From NCBI RefSeq assembly GCF_002831565.1, contig NZ_CP025096.1:1612001-1676000 (forward strand): a stretch of DNA of 64,000 nucleotides. Reading direction: 5' to 3'. The position numbers and the translations under genes are program-made. Each line of letters starts with the position of its first letter. Position 1 is the stretch's first letter. The notes beneath the pieces were generated by a model. That model was given only the letters and a program-made list of their open reading frames with translations. It did no database searches and was not told the DNA's origin. The DNA comes from Spirosoma pollinicola. Lineage in GTDB: Bacteria; Bacteroidota; Bacteroidia; Cytophagales; Spirosomataceae. Below, piece by piece: positions 41,681 through 49,521 of the stretch.

Positions 41681-42586
41681 TTACTGTATTAATTTCCGGT
41701 AGTTTTCGGTTTTGGCCGGATCTAAAAATGAAAGTAGGTCAAACGCCTGTTTCCGTTCGGCGGCTGTCCCTTCAAAGAGGATATTGAATAACTCCTGCGA
41801 CTTGGCGTCGAAGAATGAGTTGATCAATACTGAGTTTGGCTGTTGCTGACCAATGGTGCGGATAGTTGTCAGAAAATTAAGCGTTTGCTTACGGGCTTGC
41901 ACGGGGTTGCCTGCAAAAACATCCAATCCCAGCCGATGGTAGGTATATAAACCTTCCCGAAAGGGGGTCAACTGTTGGTTTTGCATGTTCTCGATAAGCC
42001 AGAACCGGTTTCGTCTGTCTCCCCCATTTTGCCAGGCACCGTTGGGCGATCCCTGTTGCGCCAGATTCGTGATGTTATAAGCGCGTAACACATAAGGATT
42101 GCCCCCCTGCTTGCTGAAGGTGTCATAGTCAGCGGCAAGAATCACATTGGCATAAAATGCCAGCAGGGAAGTAAGATCGTCTGTAAACTGATTTTCCCGG
42201 TAATAAACGGGCGTTGTTGGCAGGTAAACAAAGTTAAAAGCCCGGTCAACGAAGCTAAAGGTCGTCGTTTCGTAATTGGTACCATAAACGGGTCTCGACA
42301 CCGTAATCTGAGCTGTTGCCTCGAAGGCTCCCTGCGTCAGGGATTTGAGCAGGTTAATACTGATCGAACAGTTAATACGTTCGGCCATGCTAAACTGGTC
42401 GTTACTCCAGCGTCTGTTATTCATAAACTCGGTAATAACACCCTTGAGCTGATTTACGTAGGAGAAATCAGTTTTCTGCTGCGCAAATAACTGATCGGAG
42501 TTAACGGTCACCTGGCAATTCAACTCCTGAGCCTGCACTGAGCCAATCAGCAAACTTAAGAGCAGAAATATTCGGATTGCTTTCAT
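41681..42586 (-). CDS. porD: Type IX secretion system protein PorD (DUF4835 family)
   Basis: 301 residues from ATG 42586 (MKAIRIFLLLSLLIGSVQAQ, a clear signal peptide; the frame extends to 42613). The mature part ELNCQVTVNSDQLF starts the DUF4835 family, with FMNNRRWSNDQF, INCSISINL, QITVSRPVYGTNYETT and FVYLPTTPVYYRENQFTDDLTSLLAFYANVILAADYDTF as conserved blocks. PorD is needed for type IX secretion in several Bacteroidota but its exact role is unclear. Located 27 bases downstream of coaBC, a conserved neighbour. Confidence 0.9.
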   Translation of the reverse strand: MKAIRIFLLLSLLIGSVQAQELNCQVTVNSDQLFAQQKTDFSYVNQLKGVITEFMNNRRWSNDQFSMAERINCSISINLLKSLTQGAFEATAQITVSRPVYGTNYETTTFSFVDRAFNFVYLPTTPVYYRENQFTDDLTSLLAFYANVILAADYDTFSKQGGNPYVLRAYNITNLAQQGSPNGAWQNGGDRRNRFWLIENMQNQQLTPFREGLYTYHRLGLDVFAGNPVQARKQTLNFLTTIRTIGQQQPNSVLINSFFDAKSQELFNILFEGTAAERKQAFDLLSFLDPAKTENYRKLIQ

Positions 42587-42613
42587 TATACGGACCTTAT
42601 TTGTTACGCTCAA

Positions 42614-43846
42614 TTAAAGCGACTTTATAACTAAACTCACCAAATCCTGTGCCACTTCGTCTTTTGATTTAAGGGCAAATTCATAGGTTTGTTCTTCTTT
42701 ATCAATAACGGTAATCTTGTTGGTGTCGTGCCCAAAACCGGCTCCTGAATCACGAAGTGAATTTAACACAATCCAGTCTAAGTTTTTAGCGTAAAGTTTC
42801 TTAAGGGCATTCTCCCGTTCATTATCCGTTTCCAGGGCAAAGCCCATCATCAGCTGACCGGGCTGTTTCTGAGCACCCAGCGTAGCGGCAATGTCGGTCG
42901 TTTTGGTCAACTCCAGCGAAAAGGAAGTTTCTTTCTTTTTTATTTTTCGATCAGCCGGGTGAGCGGGGGTGTAATCGGCCACGGCGGCACTCAATACAAT
43001 GATATCGGCGTTGGCAAAGGCTTCCTGCGTAGCCCCGAACATTTCCTGTGCTGTGCGAACATTGATGCGGGTAACAGCGGGAGCGGGTAGGGGCAAAGCG
43101 GTTGGCCCACTTACCAATGTAACGTTGGCACCCGCCTGTACAAAGGCTCTGGCAATGGCGTATCCCATTTTCCCTGTAGAGTGATTGCTTATATATCGAA
43201 CCGGATCAATAGGCTCCTGAGTTGGTCCCGCTGTTATCAAAACGCGTTTTCCCGACAGAGCCTGAACCGCTTCAGTTGATTCTTGCTTTGCCCAAAAATC
43301 ATAGAGAGTTTGCAAAATAGTTTCCGGCTCGGCCAGTCGGCCCTCGCCAATTAAACCACTGGCCAGTTCACCGTGTTCGGCCCGGATAATATGATTGCCA
43401 AACGAGTTGAGCCGACGCAGGTTTTCGACTGTTGACGGATGCTGGTACATGTCGACATCCATAGCCGGGGCAAAGAAAACTGGGCAACGTGCCGACAGAT
43501 AAACGGCTGCCAGTAAGTCGCTACAAAGGCCTGCTGCGCAACGTGCCAGCGTGTGTGCAGACGCAGGTGCAATCACAAAAGCATCGGCCCACAAACCAAG
43601 CTCAACGTGGTTGTTCCAACTTCCATCGCCAGACCGATCACTGTTGGTATTGACAAACGTAGAAAGTACGGGTCGTTTTGATAGAGTCGCCAGCGTAAGG
43701 GGCGTAATAAACTGTTGAGCCGATTCGGTCATAACAACCTGCACGTCGGCACCGGCCTTTACCAAAAGCCGAACCAGTAAGGCTGATTTATAGGCCGAGA
43801 TACTGCCCGTAACTCCCAGTAGAATTCGTTTGCCCTCTATTGACAT
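42614..43846 (-). CDS. coaBC: Bifunctional phosphopantothenoylcysteine decarboxylase/synthetase
   Basis: 410 residues. CoaC flavoprotein part (1-190): GVTGSISAYKSALLVRLL, NNHVELGLWAD with the active His, and FFAPAMDVDMY in place of PAMNxxM, plus the flexible Cys in GLCSD. CoaB part (200-405): ITAGPTQEPIDPVRYISNHSTGKMGYAIA, then AAVADYTP and LNSLRDSGAGFGHDTNKITV. It joins cysteine to phosphopantothenate and decarboxylates the product in coenzyme A synthesis; coaX at 35487 does an earlier step. ATG at 43846, a terminator hairpin lies between it and rpoZ. Confidence 0.96.
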   Translation of the reverse strand: MSIEGKRILLGVTGSISAYKSALLVRLLVKAGADVQVVMTESAQQFITPLTLATLSKRPVLSTFVNTNSDRSGDGSWNNHVELGLWADAFVIAPASAHTLARCAAGLCSDLLAAVYLSARCPVFFAPAMDVDMYQHPSTVENLRRLNSFGNHIIRAEHGELASGLIGEGRLAEPETILQTLYDFWAKQESTEAVQALSGKRVLITAGPTQEPIDPVRYISNHSTGKMGYAIARAFVQAGANVTLVSGPTALPLPAPAVTRINVRTAQEMFGATQEAFANADIIVLSAAVADYTPAHPADRKIKKKETSFSLELTKTTDIAATLGAQKQPGQLMMGFALETDNERENALKKLYAKNLDWIVLNSLRDSGAGFGHDTNKITVIDKEEQTYEFALKSKDEVAQDLVSLVIKSL

Positions 43847-43952
43847 TGGTTGTCAGTTAATGAGTAAAACAGCGGAGTAAGTTATTGGTAAAATAAATGG
43901 TTGACCACTCCACTAATAGACTACTTCACCAATAACTAATTCACAAAAACAC

Positions 43953-43987
43953 CAATGACCGCACGGTGCTCTACCGTGCGGTCATTG
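43953..43987. terminator. Hairpin between rpoZ and coaBC
   Basis: Arms CAATGACCGCACGGT (43953-43967) and ACCGTGCGGTCATTG (43973-43987) are exact complements with a five-base loop, followed leftwards on the minus strand by GTGTTTTTGTG. It probably ends or attenuates the bamD-rpoZ transcript. Confidence 0.8.
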
Positions 43988-44006
43988 AAAAGCTATGCAG
44001 TTTGGC

Positions 44007-44321
44007 TTACTGCTGAGCGTCTTCTTCGTTATAACGCCAGTAGACCTTACCTTCCAGAAATTCATCAATTGCAATAGACGTTGGTTTTGGCATCCGTTCG
44101 TAGAACTTCGAAATTTCGATTTGTTCACGGTTTTCAAAAACTTCTTCGAGGTTGTCAACGGCCGAAACGAATTCCGATAATTTGTTGCTTAATTCCTCTT
44201 TGTTTTTTGTGGCAATCTGACGGGCACGTTTCGAGATAATCGAAACCGATTCGTACAGATTTCCGGTTTGAATCGCAATCTTGTCGCTATTGCGGGTGAT
44301 GATCGATGGATTTGTTGCCAT
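44007..44321 (-). CDS. rpoZ: RNA polymerase omega subunit (Bacteroidota type)
   Basis: 104 residues from ATG 44321 (MATNPSIITRNSDKIAIQ); the upstream extension to 44381 is unlikely. Core segments: NLYESVSIISKRARQIATKNKEEL, the omega helix that clamps the beta-prime subunit, then SEFVSAVDNLEEVFENREQIEISKFYERMPKPTSIAIDEFL. Omega promotes assembly of RNA polymerase and, in many bacteria, takes part in ppGpp sensing. It lies 86 bases after bamD, and is followed by a hairpin. Confidence 0.9.
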   Translation of the reverse strand: MATNPSIITRNSDKIAIQTGNLYESVSIISKRARQIATKNKEELSNKLSEFVSAVDNLEEVFENREQIEISKFYERMPKPTSIAIDEFLEGKVYWRYNEEDAQQ

Positions 44322-44407
44322 AATGGTTGGTTCTCTGTAATTGGTTATGGTTTTCGATTGGCAGTTGCTTAAGTTACTCAATCGAAAATGGTAGACCGTA
44401 AACTGGT

Positions 44408-45307
44408 TTAATTGGATGCCGTCACCTTTGCCGGACGATTGGCATCTTTTAATCGTGCTTTTTCTTTTTCGCGTTCCTGTTCCAGTTTGTCCAGACGGTC
44501 AATTTCTTTCTGACTGGTTTCAAACATCTTTTCCGACTGCTTCAGAAATGCGCTGTTCGGGTACTTGTCTACAAACGCCTGATGATAACTGATCGCTTCC
44601 TGATAACGTTCCTTTTGCTTGGTTTCCAAACTGTTCTGAGCCAGACTGAATTCGGCATCAACTTTTAGATACGCTAACTCTTCATTGTATTGAGAATCAG
44701 GAAACTCTCTCTGAAAATTATTGATCGCAATAACCGATGATTTATAAGAAGCAATGTTAAAGCCACTGGTTTTATAATACAGCTTAGCTTTTTCGTAGGC
44801 TTTGCGCTCCAACTTTCCGCGTAATTCAAGAATCAACTTAGTCGATTCTTCTTTATACTTACTATCGGGATACGCATTAATGAAATCCTGAAGAGCCGAT
44901 GTTGCCGTTAGTGTATTTGACTGATCCAGATTAAAGGACGGAGTATCTTTATACAGCGAGTAGGCGTACATATACATGGCTTCCTGTGCGTAATCTGACC
45001 GGGCAAATGTCTCGTAGAATTTCTTGAACAGGGTAGCACTGAGCAAATACTGTTGCTGTTGGTACTGCGTATAGGCATAATAGAACTGAGCCATTTCCGA
45101 CTCTGTACTGCCTTTCAAAACCGGGATTAACTCTTCAAAAAGTAGGCCCGCTTTATACCATTCGCCCTTTTTATAATATTCGACGGCACCTTTATACTTC
45201 GCGTCATCGCTCCCACTTTTCTGCAATTTTGAAAACGGGCTACATGAGCTAAGCAAAAACGCTACCCAAATCCCCAACAGAACCTTACCTATAAGACGGT
45301 GTTGCAT
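44408..45307 (-). CDS. bamD: Outer-membrane assembly lipoprotein BamD
   Basis: 299 residues from ATG 45307 (MQHRLIGKVLLGIWVAFLLSSC, lipobox LSSC); the alternative ATG at 45325 lies upstream of the apparent promoter box. Mature part with five TPR-like helical pairs: AVEYYKKGEWYKAGLLFEEL, MAQFYYAYTQYQQQQYLLSATLFKKF, ALQDFINAYPDSKYKEES, AINNFQREFPDSQYNEELAYLK, AISYHQAFVDKYPNSAFL. It belongs to the BAM complex that folds beta-barrel proteins into the outer membrane. The tail after residue 270 is charged and coiled. First gene of the bamD-rpoZ unit. Confidence 0.93.
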   Translation of the reverse strand: MQHRLIGKVLLGIWVAFLLSSCSPFSKLQKSGSDDAKYKGAVEYYKKGEWYKAGLLFEELIPVLKGSTESEMAQFYYAYTQYQQQQYLLSATLFKKFYETFARSDYAQEAMYMYAYSLYKDTPSFNLDQSNTLTATSALQDFINAYPDSKYKEESTKLILELRGKLERKAYEKAKLYYKTSGFNIASYKSSVIAINNFQREFPDSQYNEELAYLKVDAEFSLAQNSLETKQKERYQEAISYHQAFVDKYPNSAFLKQSEKMFETSQKEIDRLDKLEQEREKEKARLKDANRPAKVTASN

Positions 45308-45314
45308 ATGTTTG

Positions 45315-45322
45315 CAAAGATA
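45315..45322 (-). promoter_or_regulatory. -7 promoter box for bamD
   Basis: TATCTTTG on the minus strand fits TAnnTTTG exactly and lies only seven bases before the bamD ATG at 45307, so the message would have almost no leader. No good -33 box accompanies it. Confidence 0.4.
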
Positions 45323-45366
45323 CAAAAAAAATAAAGGCTACACCGTTAAAACGACGATGTAGCCCG
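45323..45366 (-). terminator. Intrinsic terminator of the sorting-domain protein gene
   Basis: On the minus strand GGCTACA (45364-45358 side) pairs with TGTAGCC across a 15-base internal part that can form three more pairs (CGT/ACG), then comes TTTATTTTTTTT. A standard intrinsic terminator, directly before the bamD -7 box. Confidence 0.75.
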
Positions 45367-45430
45367 TATAGTACCGAAAATGATAGTCCAGTTAACCTGT
45401 TTATAGTATTTTAACAAAAAGAGTCGGCTC

Positions 45431-46087
45431 TTACTGATGACGAACAAGTAACCGTTTTGTCGCTACTTTTTTGCCATCGACCGTTAATTGGTAGAGGTAA
45501 TAACCAGTATCCAGCAAACGGGTTCCAATTCGAACTTTGGTTGCATTTCGTTCGAGTTCATACTCCGAAACGGGGGCACCCAACACATTTAATAATACCA
45601 ATTTTGCGTCACCTGCGCCGGTAAACTGATAGTCTATTTCGGCAACGTCGTCGGCAGGGTTTGGATATGCATTAGACACCCATAATTTTTCGTTCGTGAA
45701 GAGTCTATTTTCCGTTTTTCCTTCCTGAGCAGAAGCCGTAGGGCGAGGAGCGCTTTCGACTGCCTGGGCATTATCAGTTGCTGATGCATGGCTAGCAACT
45801 TTAGTGCCCGAACGAGTCATTAACAGAGACCGATAATGCTCATTGATCGCGCTATTTTTATGCAAAGCCATTGACCGATCAAGACCAGACAACGTTGGAC
45901 TTGGCGCGATAGCAAAACGCTGATTCGGCAAGCCAGCAGTTGATGTTTTTTGTGCTGATGAGCTACGACCCAATTCGAGTCGACTTCCTTTTCGCGCATC
46001 CGAATCTCGCTGGGCGACTTGCGCCTGAAGCGGGATCGTTGCCGTAAGCAAGCCCATCAATACACCAATAAGTATAGTTTGTTTCAT
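45431..46087 (-). CDS. Small secreted protein with type IX sorting domain
   Basis: 218 residues with a signal peptide (LIGVLMGLLTATIPLQAQ). Residues 20-130 are low-complexity, rich in Ser, Ala and Arg. The C-terminal 75 residues are a type A sorting domain: VSNAYPNPADDVAEIDYQF, the two middle strands with LLNVLGAPV, and DTGYYLYQLTVDGKKVATKRLLVRH. This directs the protein to the type IX machine, after which the domain is normally cut off; what then remains is only a short disordered segment with no enzyme domain. Function unknown. Terminated by the hairpin at 45323-45366. Confidence 0.85.
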   Translation of the reverse strand: MKQTILIGVLMGLLTATIPLQAQVAQRDSDARKGSRLELGRSSSAQKTSTAGLPNQRFAIAPSPTLSGLDRSMALHKNSAINEHYRSLLMTRSGTKVASHASATDNAQAVESAPRPTASAQEGKTENRLFTNEKLWVSNAYPNPADDVAEIDYQFTGAGDAKLVLLNVLGAPVSEYELERNATKVRIGTRLLDTGYYLYQLTVDGKKVATKRLLVRHQ

Positions 46088-46182
46088 GTAAGTCTACTTC
46101 ATGTACACAGGTATTCAACACAAACGTATTCATCTTAAAAGACAAAGTCAACGGGACATTGTCTAAAAAATTGTTAAAAGAG

Positions 46183-48012
46183 TCAATTATTACCCTTTAG
46201 AACCGTTTTTCGGGGCAAAGGTTTAATTATTCCTTTCTTTTTTAATGGTTTTCTAATTATCGGTTGCTCCGTTGGTGGCGTTTCGAGCCATAAAACCTGT
46301 CGTTTCGTTGGTTTTTCTACTTCGCGCCAACGGAAACCATCAAGCTGCTGTGCGTCAGGTGTCAACTCTTTTGGCGGAATAAGCTGCGAATCGGGGTGGC
46401 CATAAAATCGAATCCGACCAACTTTATTATCTGTAAATTCAATATTCATCCGGCTGGATTCAACGTGATTCAATCCAATCAATTTATTTTTTTCGTCAAC
46501 GGCATAATAAATACTTTGCCCGTTTCCTTCTACCAAAACCCGGTCAATAACTGTTTGTTCCTGCGTCTGGACGGTGGTTGAAACTGGTGATCCGATTTTT
46601 TGAGACAGTACGCGTTTGACCGGTAGATTCGTTGCAACTGCTGAGACAGATCGTGATGCGCTAGCCATTTTGGGCGCTTGCGAATCGGGAGAATTCAGTT
46701 CGGCAACAGTTGTCGATACAACTTTTGTGACGAAAAAAGCGGTTATGGTCCGGCCTTTTATCTGGTTATAATTTTTGAGTGTATCCAGGGAAATAACGAA
46801 TGATTTTGATTTCAAAAACATCGTATTTATTCGGTTATTTTTCATCACAGCCCGCATTGAATCGGCTTCCATCTGGTATTTATTCTGACTCCAGACGATA
46901 GGCTTTTTGAAAAAGTAAATAGTCGAATCTGCCGTATCGTAAATCAGTGAATCACATTTGCTTTGCAGGTCAGATTTATAAAGAAATACGTTTTTTTGAC
47001 CAAGTAACTTACGAGTGTTCGTTAACTTATTATCGAAAGAAAAGAGCGTGTCAGCTCGAAGATAAAGCGTGTCTTTTGTGGTTTCGTTGGCCAGACTCTT
47101 TGCCACCGGGTGGCCCGTTACCCGCGAAATGCCAGCTTTCCCATTATATCGGACATGATCGCCGGTGATCACTGCCTGCCGATCTTTCGCAACCATAATG
47201 ACGTTACCTTTGGCAATACCCAACTCCGTGACGTTATCATAATACAATGAATCGCCCGTCAACCGATATTTTGGGGTTTCGACGGTTGCCCGGCGCTGGA
47301 AATTCGATATACCTGTCGTTGTATTATACTGCCCTTCTATCGCTGTCAGAATCCCATCCTTATTCGTAATGCGGGTTGGCCCCTGAAATATAGCAAGCCG
47401 GGTTAAGGAATTATACAGCAGCGAATCGGCTGTGAGCGTACCTTTGGGATTTACGAGCCGAACGTTTTGGCGGAACGTAAACAGTTTGGACCGGGTATCA
47501 TAATAGCCTTCACGGCTAGTCAGCACGTTTTCTTTGTCTACAATGCGGCCAGGGGTAGGGTAGTGAGCAATTCCCGACAGCATGTCGTAGTCGAGCTGGG
47601 CGGTTGTCAGGGTCATCTTGCGGTCGCGCATAACAACATGACCGCGTAAGTTTGCCTGACGAACGTTGCCGTAATAAAACATGGTGTCGCCCTGAACGGT
47701 AATTGTATCGCCCTGAATGATCTTTACATGACCGTAGGCTTCAATGATGTTGGTGGTAGCATTCTGAACGGCAAGGTCGCAAAACAGCAGCACGCCCTTT
47801 TGTCGAAACCGTACATTATTGTATATTTTTCGAACAACCTGACCGGGCGTGTTTACCCCAACCAGACTGTCGGCGTGCAACAAATCAACTTTGTCCGTTG
47901 CCGCACTACCGGGAGCACTCGGGCGACCAGACAATGGAGACCCAACCTGGGCCAGCGATATGGTGGACACAAGGAAAGAACAAAGAAGAAAAGCGGCAAG
48001 CAAACGAATCAT
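46183..48012 (-). CDS. OstA/LptA-like lipopolysaccharide transport protein
   Basis: 609 residues with signal peptide (LLAAFLLCSFLVSTISLAQ). The mature chain has repeated OstA-like jellyroll strands: VRFRQKGVLLFCDLAVQNATTNIIEAYGHVKIIQGDTITVQGDTMFYYGNVRQANLRGHVVMRD in the first domain and two or more further copies (NVRLVNPKGTLTADSLLYNSL; KYRLTGDSLYYDNVTELGIAKGNVIMV). The last 150 residues (Pro/Lys-rich at the end, KPLKKKGIIKPLPRK) are less conserved. It should form part of the periplasmic bridge that carries LPS from LptC to LptDE. Much longer than E. coli LptA, as is usual in Bacteroidota. Divergent from tilS, 33 bases away. Confidence 0.88.
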   Translation of the reverse strand: MIRLLAAFLLCSFLVSTISLAQVGSPLSGRPSAPGSAATDKVDLLHADSLVGVNTPGQVVRKIYNNVRFRQKGVLLFCDLAVQNATTNIIEAYGHVKIIQGDTITVQGDTMFYYGNVRQANLRGHVVMRDRKMTLTTAQLDYDMLSGIAHYPTPGRIVDKENVLTSREGYYDTRSKLFTFRQNVRLVNPKGTLTADSLLYNSLTRLAIFQGPTRITNKDGILTAIEGQYNTTTGISNFQRRATVETPKYRLTGDSLYYDNVTELGIAKGNVIMVAKDRQAVITGDHVRYNGKAGISRVTGHPVAKSLANETTKDTLYLRADTLFSFDNKLTNTRKLLGQKNVFLYKSDLQSKCDSLIYDTADSTIYFFKKPIVWSQNKYQMEADSMRAVMKNNRINTMFLKSKSFVISLDTLKNYNQIKGRTITAFFVTKVVSTTVAELNSPDSQAPKMASASRSVSAVATNLPVKRVLSQKIGSPVSTTVQTQEQTVIDRVLVEGNGQSIYYAVDEKNKLIGLNHVESSRMNIEFTDNKVGRIRFYGHPDSQLIPPKELTPDAQQLDGFRWREVEKPTKRQVLWLETPPTEQPIIRKPLKKKGIIKPLPRKTVLKGNN

Positions 48013-48045
48013 AGTGACAAAACTACGGCTTAGAGCCGACTCCAG

Positions 48046-49380
48046 ATGGTTGGTAACGATTTTTTAGGATTTATTAACGATAATCGCCTTTTCGAAACAA
48101 CAGACCGGGTGTTACTGGCCGTTAGTGGTGGACTGGATTCTGTAGCCATGGCGGAGCTTTTTCAGCAAGCCAACCAACCCTTTGCTATTGCTCACGTTAA
48201 CTTTAGCTTGCGTGCCGAAGAGTCCGATGCCGATGCAATTTTTGTTGAAAACATGGCAAAAGGCTACGGGGTTCCGTTTCATCTAATCCGTTTCGATACC
48301 GCGACTGTTGCTCGCGAACGGGGTGTTTCCATTCAAATGGCCGCTCGTGAACTTCGGTATACCTGGTTCGATCAGCTACTTCAGGACTATTCCTACGCCT
48401 GTGTTGCTACGGCTCATCATCAAAACGACCTGCTCGAAACACTATTATTAAACCTTACTCGAGGCACTGGACTTGCTGGCTTACATGGAATTTCGGCTCG
48501 TCAAAACCAGCTTGTTCGTCCCTTGTTATTCGCCACTCGCGACCAACTGGCGGCTTATATAGATGAACACAACTTACAGTATCGGGAGGACAGTTCGAAT
48601 AGTAACGATAAGTATGCCCGGAATCGAATTCGCCATCATGTGGTGCCCGTACTGAACGATCTGAATCCGGGCTTATGGCAAACGCTGCCTCGTACAGTCG
48701 AGCGTTTGCGAGCAGCTGAAACCCTGATGCGAACCGAACTTGACCGTTCCTGGCATGCCGTAGCCGAGCCAATGGGGGATACCGTGTTGCTCCCAACGGC
48801 AAAATTAGTAGCGCTGCCTGAGGTTGCCTTTCGACTGATGGAATGGCTCAAACCTATGGGCTTTTCGCCCGAACAGGCCCGGCAGTTAGCAAGTCTCCTT
48901 TCGCAACCTGCCGGGCAGATCATTCAGTCTACCACGCATAGGGTTGTGCATGAGCGAGCCGGTCTGTTGCTCGAACCTTTACCCATACAACGCGATTTTA
49001 ACTTAAGGTTTATTGAGTGGCCCTCTAATCCAGTCGATGTGAAGGGTTATTTTGAGTTGATTATAGATTTTTTTGACAAACCTGTTGACTTTCGTCCAGC
49101 CAACAGTCTAAACAGTGCCTGTTTGGATGCCGACCGACTTACCCTTCCACTCACCATTCGCCCTTGGAGACAGGGCGACAAACTGCATCCACTCGGATTA
49201 AACGGGCACAAATTGGTTAGTGACTTACTGAATGACCTCAAACTAAGCCGAACTGAGCGTGAACAAACGGTTGTGCTACTCTCGGGTAATGAGATTGCCT
49301 GGGTTATTGGCCGCCGGATTGATCATCGCTTTCGGGTAACTGCACAAACCAAACACATTGTGAGGTTTGAGTGCAGGTAA
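48046..49380 (+). CDS. tilS: tRNA(Ile)-lysidine synthase
   Basis: 444 residues. PP-loop ATP pyrophosphatase motif LLAVSGGLDSVAMAELF, HVNFSLRAEESDADA, the family signature ATAHHQNDLLETLLLNLTRGTGLAGLHGI, and the RYREDSSN-type YREDSSNSNDKYARNRIRHHVVPVL; then TilS substrate-binding and C-terminal domains (PWRQGDKLHPLGLNGHKLVSDLLNDLKL). It converts cytidine 34 of the AUA-decoding isoleucine tRNA to lysidine, an essential change. ATG at 48046. Transcribed alone, divergent from the OstA-like gene. Confidence 0.96.
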   Translation: MVGNDFLGFINDNRLFETTDRVLLAVSGGLDSVAMAELFQQANQPFAIAHVNFSLRAEESDADAIFVENMAKGYGVPFHLIRFDTATVARERGVSIQMAARELRYTWFDQLLQDYSYACVATAHHQNDLLETLLLNLTRGTGLAGLHGISARQNQLVRPLLFATRDQLAAYIDEHNLQYREDSSNSNDKYARNRIRHHVVPVLNDLNPGLWQTLPRTVERLRAAETLMRTELDRSWHAVAEPMGDTVLLPTAKLVALPEVAFRLMEWLKPMGFSPEQARQLASLLSQPAGQIIQSTTHRVVHERAGLLLEPLPIQRDFNLRFIEWPSNPVDVKGYFELIIDFFDKPVDFRPANSLNSACLDADRLTLPLTIRPWRQGDKLHPLGLNGHKLVSDLLNDLKLSRTEREQTVVLLSGNEIAWVIGRRIDHRFRVTAQTKHIVRFECR

Positions 49381-49521
49381 GACTAGCGATAATAGCACTA
49401 TTAGGGTAATAAGGGTTACCCATTCAGTCTTTCAAGCTTGTTGAGCATGGATTTTAAAAAGTTGGCATCTTATTTGATATGGTTTGAACAAGCCCAAAAA
49501 TTATTTAACTCATTAAAATCC

